Below, piece after piece: positions 1 through 5,287 of a stretch of 5,287 nt of DNA. The notes beneath the pieces were generated by a model. The model was not told the origin of the DNA. It saw only the letters and a program-made list of their open reading frames with translations, and did no database searches. Both the position numbers and the translations under genes were made by a program. Position 1 is the first letter of the stretch; every line of letters begins with the position of its first letter. Origin of the DNA: an uncultured Lachnospiraceae bacterium (GTDB lineage: Bacteria; Bacillota; Clostridia; Lachnospirales; Lachnospiraceae); assembly GCA_948438565.1 (NCBI GenBank), contig CAOJLW010000173.1:1-5287 (forward strand), read 5' to 3'.

Positions 1-1
1 C

Positions 2-931
2 CCGGGGGGTTCTATCCTTGCTTTTTTCAATGTATTTTATTACGTAAAAAAAAAAGCGGCCATACCTGCCGTTTCTTCGTTTATTGAACAATTTGTCCGC
101 GTCGTATTTGTATTTTTAATCTACCAAATCCAATTGGAACAAGAAAAACCCATGGACGTCTCTATCGCCGTCTGGGGACTCGTCTTTGGAGAAGCCGGCG
201 CTTTTTTCTTTTGCATCACTTCTCTGCTGCTATCCAAAGAGACGCCAGCCGCGCCCACCGGATTTTCGGTTCCATCCCCTGGCAGAAAACTCCTGTCGTA
301 TTCGGTTCCGCTTACGATGAACCGCCTAACCTTAACCTTGTTTGCCAGCTTTGAATCGATCCTGATTCCATCCCGGCTCTGCCTGTTTGGCTATTCCCAA
401 TCCGACGCCTTAAGCGTCTACGGCGTGCTGACCGGTATGGCGCTTTCGATTGTCACATTTCCTACCGTATTGACCAACTCCGTATCGGTTATGATCCTGC
501 CTGTTATATCCGAAGCCGACAGCAAAAACGATTCCCAGAAAATCAGCCAGACGATTTATCAGACCATTTTTGGCTGCCTGTTGCTTGGTTCAATCTGTAC
601 AGCCGGTTTTCTGATTTCCGGAAAATGGATTGGAGATTATTTGTTTGGCAACGCCCTTGCCGGAAAATTTATCCGTATGTTGAGCTTTATCTGCCCGTTT
701 TTGTTTTTATCTTCTCTTTTGTCCAGCATTATGCATGGCCTTGGAATGCCGGGATACCCGTTTATGCTCAACCTCTCCGGCAGCCTGGTGCGGATTGTGT
801 TCGTCTTTTTTTTCATCCCTGTCTATGGACTGAAAGCCTATCTGATGGGAATGCTCGTCAGCCAGATTATGACCTCCGCTTTATCCGTTTGGATCTTATG
901 GAAAAAAAGGCTACAACCGTTTAATCCCTGA
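2..931 (+). CDS. spoVB: SpoVB-type polysaccharide/lipid flippase, C-terminal part (5' end outside window)
   Basis: An integral membrane protein of the MOP/PST flippase superfamily, whose members move lipid-linked sugars or peptidoglycan precursors across the cytoplasmic membrane; SpoVB acts in spore cortex synthesis. The frame is open to the left edge, so 309 C-terminal codons of a family usually near 500 residues are present. Counting from the edge, residues 24-33 carry the SpoVB/MurJ-like SSFIEQFVRV signature. About seven hydrophobic segments follow (near residues 54-77, 101-120, 138-166, 185-206, 225-243, 252-275 and 278-300). The stretch LSVYGVLTGMAL and then SVMILPVISEA (residues 163-171 centre) closely matches SpoVB proteins. 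A TTG at 134 can serve as an in-frame start but only because the window cuts the gene; residues before it fit the family. The tail ends in basic KKRL. The final 11 bp overlap convergent metF. Family assignment is firm; SpoVB rather than a paralogous exporter is likely, not proven. Confidence 0.8.
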   Translation, partial: PGGSILAFFNVFYYVKKKAAIPAVSSFIEQFVRVVFVFLIYQIQLEQEKPMDVSIAVWGLVFGEAGAFFFCITSLLLSKETPAAPTGFSVPSPGRKLLSYSVPLTMNRLTLTLFASFESILIPSRLCLFGYSQSDALSVYGVLTGMALSIVTFPTVLTNSVSVMILPVISEADSKNDSQKISQTIYQTIFGCLLLGSICTAGFLISGKWIGDYLFGNALAGKFIRMLSFICPFLFLSSLLSSIMHGLGMPGYPFMLNLSGSLVRIVFVFFFIPVYGLKAYLMGMLVSQIMTSALSVWILWKKRLQPFNP

Positions 932-1793
932 CATAGATTGCCGACAGATTGGCAAAAATCTCTCCGGCCACATCCGGCTTGTTCATCGTGTAGATATGCA
1001 CATGATTGACGCCGTTTGCAATTAAATCAATGATCTGCTCCGTGGCATAGGCAATGCCAGCTTGCCGCATTGCCGCCGGAGAATTGGAAAACCGATCCAC
1101 AATCGCTTTAAAACGGGGCGGCGCCATATTTCCGGAAAGGGCAATGATTTTTTTTATCTGCGCGCCGTTTGTCACCGGCATAATACCTGGAATAATCGGG
1201 ACATGAATATTTTTTTTCAGCGCTTTAAACATAAAATTATAGTAGATATTATTATCAAAAAACATCTGCGTTGTTAAAAAATCACAGCCTGCATCCACTT
1301 TTTCTTTGAGATAGTTTAAGTCCTCTTCCCCGGTGGCCGCTTCCGGATGCCCTTCCGGATAACAGGCTCCCCCGATACAAAAATCCCCTTGCCGCTTAAT
1401 GTCGGCAATCAATTGGCAGGCATACCGGTACTGATCCGGCAGCGGAAAATCCGCGTTTACCGGAATATCTCCACGGAGCGCCAGAATATTTTCGATATGG
1501 CTTCGCTTTAAATCTTCAATCACGGCCTGCACTTTTTCTCTGGTAGAGGATACGCAAGTCAGATGCGCAAGCGCAGGGATATGGTTTACATTCTGGATTT
1601 CATTGGCAATATCCACCGTATACTCGCTGGTTCCCCCGGACGCTCCATAAGTGACGCTCATATACACAGGCTGTAACCGCGCCATTTCTCTTACCGTCTC
1701 TTTCACATTAGAAAGCTCTCTTCCAAATTTCGGCGGAAACATCTCACAGGAAATGCCTATTTTTTTTCTGTTTAAAAGTTCTGAAATCTTCAT
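921..1793 (-). CDS. metF: Methylenetetrahydrofolate reductase, 290 aa
   Basis: Cytoplasmic flavoenzyme that reduces 5,10-methylene-THF to 5-methyl-THF, the methyl donor for methionine synthesis and, in some anaerobes, part of one-carbon flow. The FAD-binding TIM-barrel family signatures appear in order: SCEMFPPK with the expected acid-base Glu17, VTYGASGG (48-54), LAHLTC (75-80), ALRGD with Asp109 at the flavin-tuning position, ACYPEGHPEA (143-152), KVDAGCDFLTTQMFFD (165-180, Gln176 at the folate-contact position), PIIPGIMP (199-206) and HIYTMN near the end. At 290 aa it has the usual single-domain bacterial length (E. coli about 296), without the eukaryotic regulatory domain. The ATG at 1793 is chosen because AAAGGAG lies 9 nt upstream and the product begins at the usual MKISELL. 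A GTG at 1838 would add 15 residues but lacks a ribosome binding site. It is 44 nt downstream of hemW, with no promoter visible between them. Its TAA lies inside the flippase coding region. Confidence 0.96.
   Translation of the reverse strand: MKISELLNRKKIGISCEMFPPKFGRELSNVKETVREMARLQPVYMSVTYGASGGTSEYTVDIANEIQNVNHIPALAHLTCVSSTREKVQAVIEDLKRSHIENILALRGDIPVNADFPLPDQYRYACQLIADIKRQGDFCIGGACYPEGHPEAATGEEDLNYLKEKVDAGCDFLTTQMFFDNNIYYNFMFKALKKNIHVPIIPGIMPVTNGAQIKKIIALSGNMAPPRFKAIVDRFSNSPAAMRQAGIAYATEQIIDLIANGVNHVHIYTMNKPDVAGEIFANLSAIYVRD
940..968. other. Imperfect hairpin in the convergent flippase/metF junction
   Basis: Arms GCCG (940-943) with CGGC (965-968) and AGATT (946-950) with AATCT (957-961) enclose a 6-nt loop, with a small internal bulge. 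It begins 9 nt after the flippase stop codon and lies in the last metF codons. It could form in either transcript but has no U run on either side, so it is not a canonical intrinsic terminator. It may be chance. Confidence 0.2.
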
Positions 1794-1802
1794 GCCGATC
1801 TT

Positions 1803-1809
1803 CTCCTTT
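1803..1809 (-). promoter_or_regulatory. Ribosome binding site that fixes the metF start
   Basis: On the minus strand AAAGGAG is followed by 9 nt and then ATG at 1793. This is the only good Shine-Dalgarno in the hemW-metF junction. It argues for the internal ATG over the GTG at 1838, which is preceded only by T-rich hemW codons. Confidence 0.8.
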
Positions 1810-1837
1810 GCTATCCGTCCGTAAAAAACGTCTGTCA

Positions 1838-3049
1838 CTAAAACAGGAAATGCCCTGCCACATAATTATTCAAATCCATCCCCTGCTCCGTTAAACGCAG
1901 CCGGGTTGGCGTTTCTATCAGCATCCCCTCTTCTTGCAGCTTTTGTATCGCGTCTCGATATACAAAATCAACGGTCAATCCAAATGCCTGATAAAACCGG
2001 CTTTTTTCAATGCCGTCCGTCATCCGGAACCCCAAAAACATAAACTCTTCCATCTGCGCGTTACGCACGATTTCGTATGCGGTTTCATGCAGATTCGTTC
2101 CATAGATATATTTCCCGGACTGACTGTCCGTAAACTCCTGTCCGCAAATGTCATAAGAAGCTTCTATATATTCCTGTAAGTCCTTTTTGTTGCTGTAACG
2201 CGTCTCCTGAATGAAAGAAGAGGCTCCCAGGCCGACGCCTAAATATTCCTTCCGTTTCCAATAGCCAATATTATGCCTGCACGCGTACCCCTTTTTTGCA
2301 TAGTTGGAAATTTCATATTGGAGGTATCCGCTTTCCGCCAAGAGATCCTTGGTCATTTTTCCAATCTGATATACCGTATCCTCTGTCGGAAGCTCCTCGG
2401 GATGTATGCCTGCATGAAGCTTAACGACATCAAATTTATAGAGATCATAAAACGGCGTTCCCATTTCTATAGACAACGAATAGCAGGAAAGGTGTTCCGG
2501 AACCAGCCAAAGCGTTTTCCGTAAGGTCTGATAGAATTTCTCCACCGTCTGGCCCGGCAAAGAATCCATCAAATCGATATTGATATTGGAAAATCCGCAT
2601 TCGCGCGCCAGTTCATAGTTGCGCAGAAACTGCTCATATGTATGAATCCTGCCTAAGAGCTTTAACTCCTCGTCATCCGCCGACTGTAAGCCAATGCTCA
2701 AACGGTTGATCCCGACTTTGCGATAACACATCAGCTTTGCCTTTGTCAACGTACCGGGATTGCATTCAATCGTTATCTCCGCATCCTGACGGATATGGAA
2801 ACTGCGGCACACTTCTTCCATCATCCCTTCAATATATTCCTCCTGCATCCAGGACGGCGTCCCGCCGCCGATATAGATCGTGCTAATCGCCGGAGAGCCA
2901 AACAATTTTCCATAAAAGGCAATCTCCCGTTTTAACCCTTCCATATAAGCCGCCTGAGACTGCTCGTCCGCCGGAGCGGACAAAAAATCACAATAATTAC
3001 ATTTTTTCACGCAAAATGGGATGTGGATATATAATTCCAGTTCCTTCAT
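1838..3049 (-). CDS. hemW: HemW-type radical SAM protein (heme chaperone; often annotated oxygen-independent coproporphyrinogen III oxidase-like), 403 aa
   Basis: A radical-SAM protein; characterised HemW binds heme and delivers it to hemoproteins, and is distinct from true HemN. The N-terminus IHIPFCVKKC has the CxxxCxxC iron-sulfur motif at Cys13, Cys17 and Cys20, followed by Asp-Phe (CDF), the pattern of HemW, where HemN instead has a fourth Cys. Other signatures are the SAM-binding YIGGGTPS (59-66), IECNPGT (94-100), INRLSIGLQS (114-123), DSLPGQT (162-168), LSCYSLSIE (187-195), and the HemN C-terminal-type CRHNIGYW (257-264) with YLGVGLGASSF (269-279). MEEFMFLGFRM (333-343) is typical of the family tail. 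At 403 aa it is somewhat longer than usual (about 375-390), apparently through extra residues around 296-325. The ATG at 3049 is 3 nt after the lepA stop, so the two are probably translationally coupled. Actual heme delivery here is inferred; an anaerobe may use it differently. Confidence 0.93.
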   Translation of the reverse strand: MKELELYIHIPFCVKKCNYCDFLSAPADEQSQAAYMEGLKREIAFYGKLFGSPAISTIYIGGGTPSWMQEEYIEGMMEEVCRSFHIRQDAEITIECNPGTLTKAKLMCYRKVGINRLSIGLQSADDEELKLLGRIHTYEQFLRNYELARECGFSNINIDLMDSLPGQTVEKFYQTLRKTLWLVPEHLSCYSLSIEMGTPFYDLYKFDVVKLHAGIHPEELPTEDTVYQIGKMTKDLLAESGYLQYEISNYAKKGYACRHNIGYWKRKEYLGVGLGASSFIQETRYSNKKDLQEYIEASYDICGQEFTDSQSGKYIYGTNLHETAYEIVRNAQMEEFMFLGFRMTDGIEKSRFYQAFGLTVDFVYRDAIQKLQEEGMLIETPTRLRLTEQGMDLNNYVAGHFLF

Positions 3050-3052
3050 ATC

Positions 3053-4864
3053 TTAATCCTCATCCAGCTTTAATACGCTCATAAAGGCTTCCTGCGGAAT
3101 TTCCACATTCCCTATCTGACGCATCCGCTTTTTGCCTTCCTTTTGTTTTTCTAACAGCTTGCGTTTACGGGTAATATCCCCTCCATAGCACTTTGCAAGC
3201 ACATCTTTGCGCACTGCCTTGACGGTCTCCCTGGCAATTACTTTCCCGCCGATTGCCGCCTGAATCGGGATTTCAAATAAATGACGCGGAATCTCTTCTT
3301 TTAGCTTCTCACACATTTTCCGTCCACGCTCATAAGCGCTGCCCTGAAAGACAATAAACGACAACGCGTCCACCGCCTCCTTGTTGACCAGAATATCCAG
3401 TTTCACAAGTTCGGATCGCACATAACCCTTCAGCTCATAATCAAACGAAGCATATCCCCTGGAACGGGACTTTAACGCGTCAAAAAAGTCATAGATAATC
3501 TCATTTAACGGCAGATCATATTTTAGCAGAGCCCGCGTCTCTTCCATATACTCCATACTGATATAAATCCCACGCCGTTCTTGGCACAGCTTCATAATCG
3601 CGCCTACATATTCGCTGGAAACCATAATTTCCGCAGCCACCACAGGCTCTTCCATATATTCAATTTCAGACGGATCCGGCAGATTGGATGGATTCGTCAG
3701 ATCCAACACTTCGCCGTTGGATTTATGCACCTTATAGATAACGCTTGGAGCCGTCGTCACCAGATCCAAGTTAAATTCCCGCTCAAGGCGTTCCTGAATA
3801 ATCTCCAAATGCAGCAATCCCAAAAATCCGCAACGGAAACCAAACCCAAGCGCAAGAGAAGTCTCCGGTTCATATTGCAGCGACGCGTCGTTAATCTGAA
3901 GCCGCTCTAGAGCGTCGCGCAAATCCGGGTATTTCGTACTGTCCGCAGGGTAAATCCCACAATACACCATCGGATTGACTTTTTTATAGCCTGGCAGGGG
4001 TTCTTTGCACGGACGGCTGGCATTGGTCACCGTATCCCCGACTCGGGTATCCCGGACGTTTTTAATCCCGGCTGCAATATACCCGACCATTCCCGCGCTC
4101 AGCTCCTCGCACGGAATAAATTGCCCGGTGCCAAAATAGCCGACTTCTACAACGTCGTCCTTAGCGCCCGTAGCCATCATCTGAATCGGATCCCCTGGCC
4201 GTACCGTCCCTTCCATAACGCGGCAAAAAACAATCACGCCTTTATAGGAATCATAAATCGCATCAAAAATCAACGCCTGCAAGGGAGCAGACGCATCACC
4301 CGACGGCGCCGGTATCTTTTCTACAATCTGTTCCAAAACCTCGTCGATATTTAATCCCATTTTTGCGGAAATCAACGGCGCGTCCTGCGCTTCGATTCCA
4401 ATGACATTTTCAATCTCTTCCATCACCAATTCCGGCTGCGCGCTCGGCAGGTCAATTTTATTGATCACAGGGAACACGTCCAAATCATGGTCAAGCGCCA
4501 GATAGACATTGGCCAGCGTCTGAGCCTCAATCCCCTGCGCGGCGTCCACCACCAGGATTGCCCCGTCGCAGGCCGCCAGGCTCCTGGAAACTTCGTAATT
4601 AAAATCTACATGACCCGGCGTATCGATTAAATTAAAGATATATTCTTTTCCGTCCTTTGCCTGATAAATAATACGGACTGCCTGAGACTTGATGGTAATT
4701 CCGCGTTCGCGCTCCAGATCCATATTGTCCAGCACCTGCGCCTGCATTTCCCGGTCGGTTAAAAGTCCGGTGTGCTCAATAATCCGATCGGCCAACGTCG
4801 ATTTCCCATGATCAATATGCGCCACAATACAAAAATTCCGAATCCTGCTCTGATCTATTGCCAT
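3053..4864 (-). CDS. lepA: Elongation factor 4 (LepA), ribosome-associated translational GTPase, 603 aa
   Basis: LepA/EF4 binds the ribosome, has been reported to back-translocate it, and affects initiation and ribosome assembly, especially under ionic stress. All five G motifs are intact: AHIDHGKST (15-23), RGITI (54-58), DTPGH with catalytic His85 (81-85), NKID (135-138) and SAK (166-168). The EF-G-like domains II and III follow; RCGFLGLLHLEI in mid-protein is the family hallmark. An EF-G domain V-like part precedes the LepA-specific C-terminal domain, which ends in ITRKRKLLEKQKEGKKRMRQ (564-583) and the PQEAFMSVLK tail. It lacks EF-G domain IV, as expected. The 603 aa length is standard (E. 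coli 599). The ATG at 4864 has GGAGG 6 nt upstream. The gene has its own promoter in the preceding gap and leads directly into hemW. Nothing is broken or missing. Confidence 0.98.
   Translation of the reverse strand: MAIDQSRIRNFCIVAHIDHGKSTLADRIIEHTGLLTDREMQAQVLDNMDLERERGITIKSQAVRIIYQAKDGKEYIFNLIDTPGHVDFNYEVSRSLAACDGAILVVDAAQGIEAQTLANVYLALDHDLDVFPVINKIDLPSAQPELVMEEIENVIGIEAQDAPLISAKMGLNIDEVLEQIVEKIPAPSGDASAPLQALIFDAIYDSYKGVIVFCRVMEGTVRPGDPIQMMATGAKDDVVEVGYFGTGQFIPCEELSAGMVGYIAAGIKNVRDTRVGDTVTNASRPCKEPLPGYKKVNPMVYCGIYPADSTKYPDLRDALERLQINDASLQYEPETSLALGFGFRCGFLGLLHLEIIQERLEREFNLDLVTTAPSVIYKVHKSNGEVLDLTNPSNLPDPSEIEYMEEPVVAAEIMVSSEYVGAIMKLCQERRGIYISMEYMEETRALLKYDLPLNEIIYDFFDALKSRSRGYASFDYELKGYVRSELVKLDILVNKEAVDALSFIVFQGSAYERGRKMCEKLKEEIPRHLFEIPIQAAIGGKVIARETVKAVRKDVLAKCYGGDITRKRKLLEKQKEGKKRMRQIGNVEIPQEAFMSVLKLDED
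3057..3061 (-). promoter_or_regulatory. Ribosome binding site of hemW inside the end of lepA
   Basis: On the minus strand GAGGA is followed by 7 nt and then the hemW ATG at 3049. The site lies in the last lepA codons (Asp-Glu-Asp-stop), so ribosomes finishing lepA sit on it, which is consistent with translational coupling. Confidence 0.65.
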
Positions 4865-4870
4865 TTTCTT

Positions 4871-4875
4871 CCTCC
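4871..4875 (-). promoter_or_regulatory. Strong ribosome binding site of lepA
   Basis: GGAGG on the minus strand lies 6 nt before the ATG at 4864 and confirms that start, which also gives the conserved short N-terminus ahead of the first G motif. Confidence 0.85.
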
Positions 4876-4900
4876 GCTTTGTAAAACAATTCTGTATTCC

Positions 4901-4929
4901 ATTATACGGTTCTTTCGGCTATTACGCAA
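4901..4929 (-). promoter_or_regulatory. Predicted sigma-A-type promoter of the lepA-hemW-metF unit
   Basis: Reading the minus strand, a perfect TATAAT -10 box (4906-4901) follows a 17-nt spacer and a half-conserved -35, TTGCGT (4929-4924). Transcription would begin near 4894, giving a leader of about 30 nt that contains the lepA ribosome binding site and no room for a riboswitch. The -10 box is strong evidence and the -35 only moderate. The position in the sole gap upstream of lepA supports the call. Confidence 0.6.
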
Positions 4930-4998
4930 GCAAATGTTTTGGGGCATACTGGAAAATAGACCCTTTACGCCGACAAGCAAAGGCTTTGAGGCGCTTCT

Positions 4999-5287
4999 TT
5001 ACGGCGCAACCACCTTGGCAATCAAATCCGCCAAAGGCTCCATGGCGTTCATGGCCTCCTGTACCGTATTGGTCTGCGCGCCCACTTCCACCAGCAGCGA
5101 CTTTGGACAATAGTGCATATTGTACCGATAACCCTTCAGATAGATCATCCTGGAAAAACCCGGATAATACTGTTTTGCCGCAAGCTGCATCTGAAGGGAA
5201 AACGCCAGATTATCCTGTATGTATGGATTGGGAAGATAGGAAATGTCCCCATTGGCCGTTGTGCGGCTCAATCCGTTAAAAAACATA
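4999..5287 (-). CDS. spoIIP: Stage II sporulation protein P, C-terminal end (5' part outside window)
   Basis: SpoIIP is a membrane-anchored peptidoglycan amidase/endopeptidase that works with SpoIID and SpoIIM to thin septal wall and drive engulfment of the forespore. The window holds the last 95 or so residues of a protein usually 350-400 aa long. The visible part has the family pattern: NPYIQDNLAFSLQMQ (residues 20-34 from the Met at 5286), YYPGFSR, YLKGYRYNMHYCPKSL, and LLVEVGAQTNT whose Glu67 corresponds to the conserved catalytic/metal-site Glu of the amidase fold, then EAMNAMEPLADLI. The Met at 5286 lies within the conserved domain and is not the start; the frame stays open to the edge. 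The gene lies 134 nt upstream of lepA on the same strand, a neighbourhood familiar in Clostridia. No convincing terminator follows it. Confidence 0.92.
   Translation of the reverse strand, partial: MFFNGLSRTTANGDISYLPNPYIQDNLAFSLQMQLAAKQYYPGFSRMIYLKGYRYNMHYCPKSLLVEVGAQTNTVQEAMNAMEPLADLIAKVVAP

Noticed and set aside
134..136. TTG at 134 as the true start of a 265-residue flippase.
   Set aside because: The same frame is open to the left edge and the preceding 44 residues contain conserved flippase sequence, so the gene is cut by the window and not short.
902..920. T7 run on the minus strand after the metF stop (902-908), preceded by GGTTGTAGCC, as an intrinsic terminator.
   Set aside because: The only possible stem is 4 bp with a 2-nt loop, which cannot form a stable terminator hairpin; the run encodes Lys codons of the flippase.
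625..924. Second plus-strand frame of 99 codons inside the flippase gene.
   Set aside because: It is out of frame with well-conserved flippase sequence and shows no coherent domain.
3581..3910. Plus-strand open frame of 109 codons inside lepA.
   Set aside because: It lies wholly antisense to highly conserved LepA domains, with a composition (rich in His, Arg, Asn, Gln) typical of reverse-frame shadows.
4967..4994. Inverted repeat (GCGCC/GGCGT on the minus strand) just after the spoIIP stop, as a terminator.
   Set aside because: The stem is only 5 bp including a wobble pair, the loop is about 18 nt, and it is followed by AAAGGG, not a U run.
4772..5113. Plus-strand open frame of 113 codons across the start of lepA and the end of spoIIP.
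   Set aside because: It runs antisense to two clearly conserved genes and the lepA promoter, has no family resemblance and is explained as a shadow frame.
4986..5279. Plus-strand open frame of 97 codons opposite spoIIP.
   Set aside because: The opposite strand carries recognisable SpoIIP motifs; this Pro/Trp-rich frame matches nothing known to me and has no ribosome binding site of note.

Overview
The window comes from the chromosome of a low-to-moderate GC, endospore-forming Firmicute. The SpoIIP sequence and gene order suggest a Clostridia member, probably Lachnospiraceae-like. This rests on remembered family signatures (SpoIIP C-terminus, SpoVB-type flippase, LepA followed directly by HemW), not on a database search. 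There is no mobile element, CRISPR array, phage gene, tRNA or rRNA visible.

Layout: (1) Positions 2-931, plus strand: the C-terminal 309 codons of a SpoVB-type polysaccharide/lipid-linked oligosaccharide flippase, whose 5' part lies left of the window. (2) Positions 921-4864, minus strand: a compact block read lepA, then hemW, then metF. LepA (EF4) is a translational GTPase, HemW is a radical-SAM heme chaperone-type protein, and MetF is methylenetetrahydrofolate reductase. lepA and hemW are 3 nt apart; hemW and metF are 44 nt apart if metF starts at its well-supported ATG. (3) Positions 4865-4998: a 134-nt gap holding a good sigma-A-type promoter and a strong ribosome binding site for lepA. 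(4) Positions 4999 to the right edge, minus strand: the last 95 residues of SpoIIP, a sporulation cell-wall hydrolase.

Together: the minus-strand genes look like one transcription unit starting at the lepA promoter, possibly with read-through from spoIIP because no clear terminator separates them. lepA and hemW are a familiar housekeeping pair. metF at the end adds a one-carbon/methionine gene where many Firmicutes carry the hrcA-grpE-dnaK-dnaJ heat-shock genes. The flippase converges on metF and the two coding regions overlap tail-to-tail by 11 bp, leaving no intergenic space for terminators.

No undescribed system was found. The window is essentially ordinary core genome; the most interesting points are the convergent overlap, the metF position, a long A tract in the flippase gene and an apparent extra segment in HemW.
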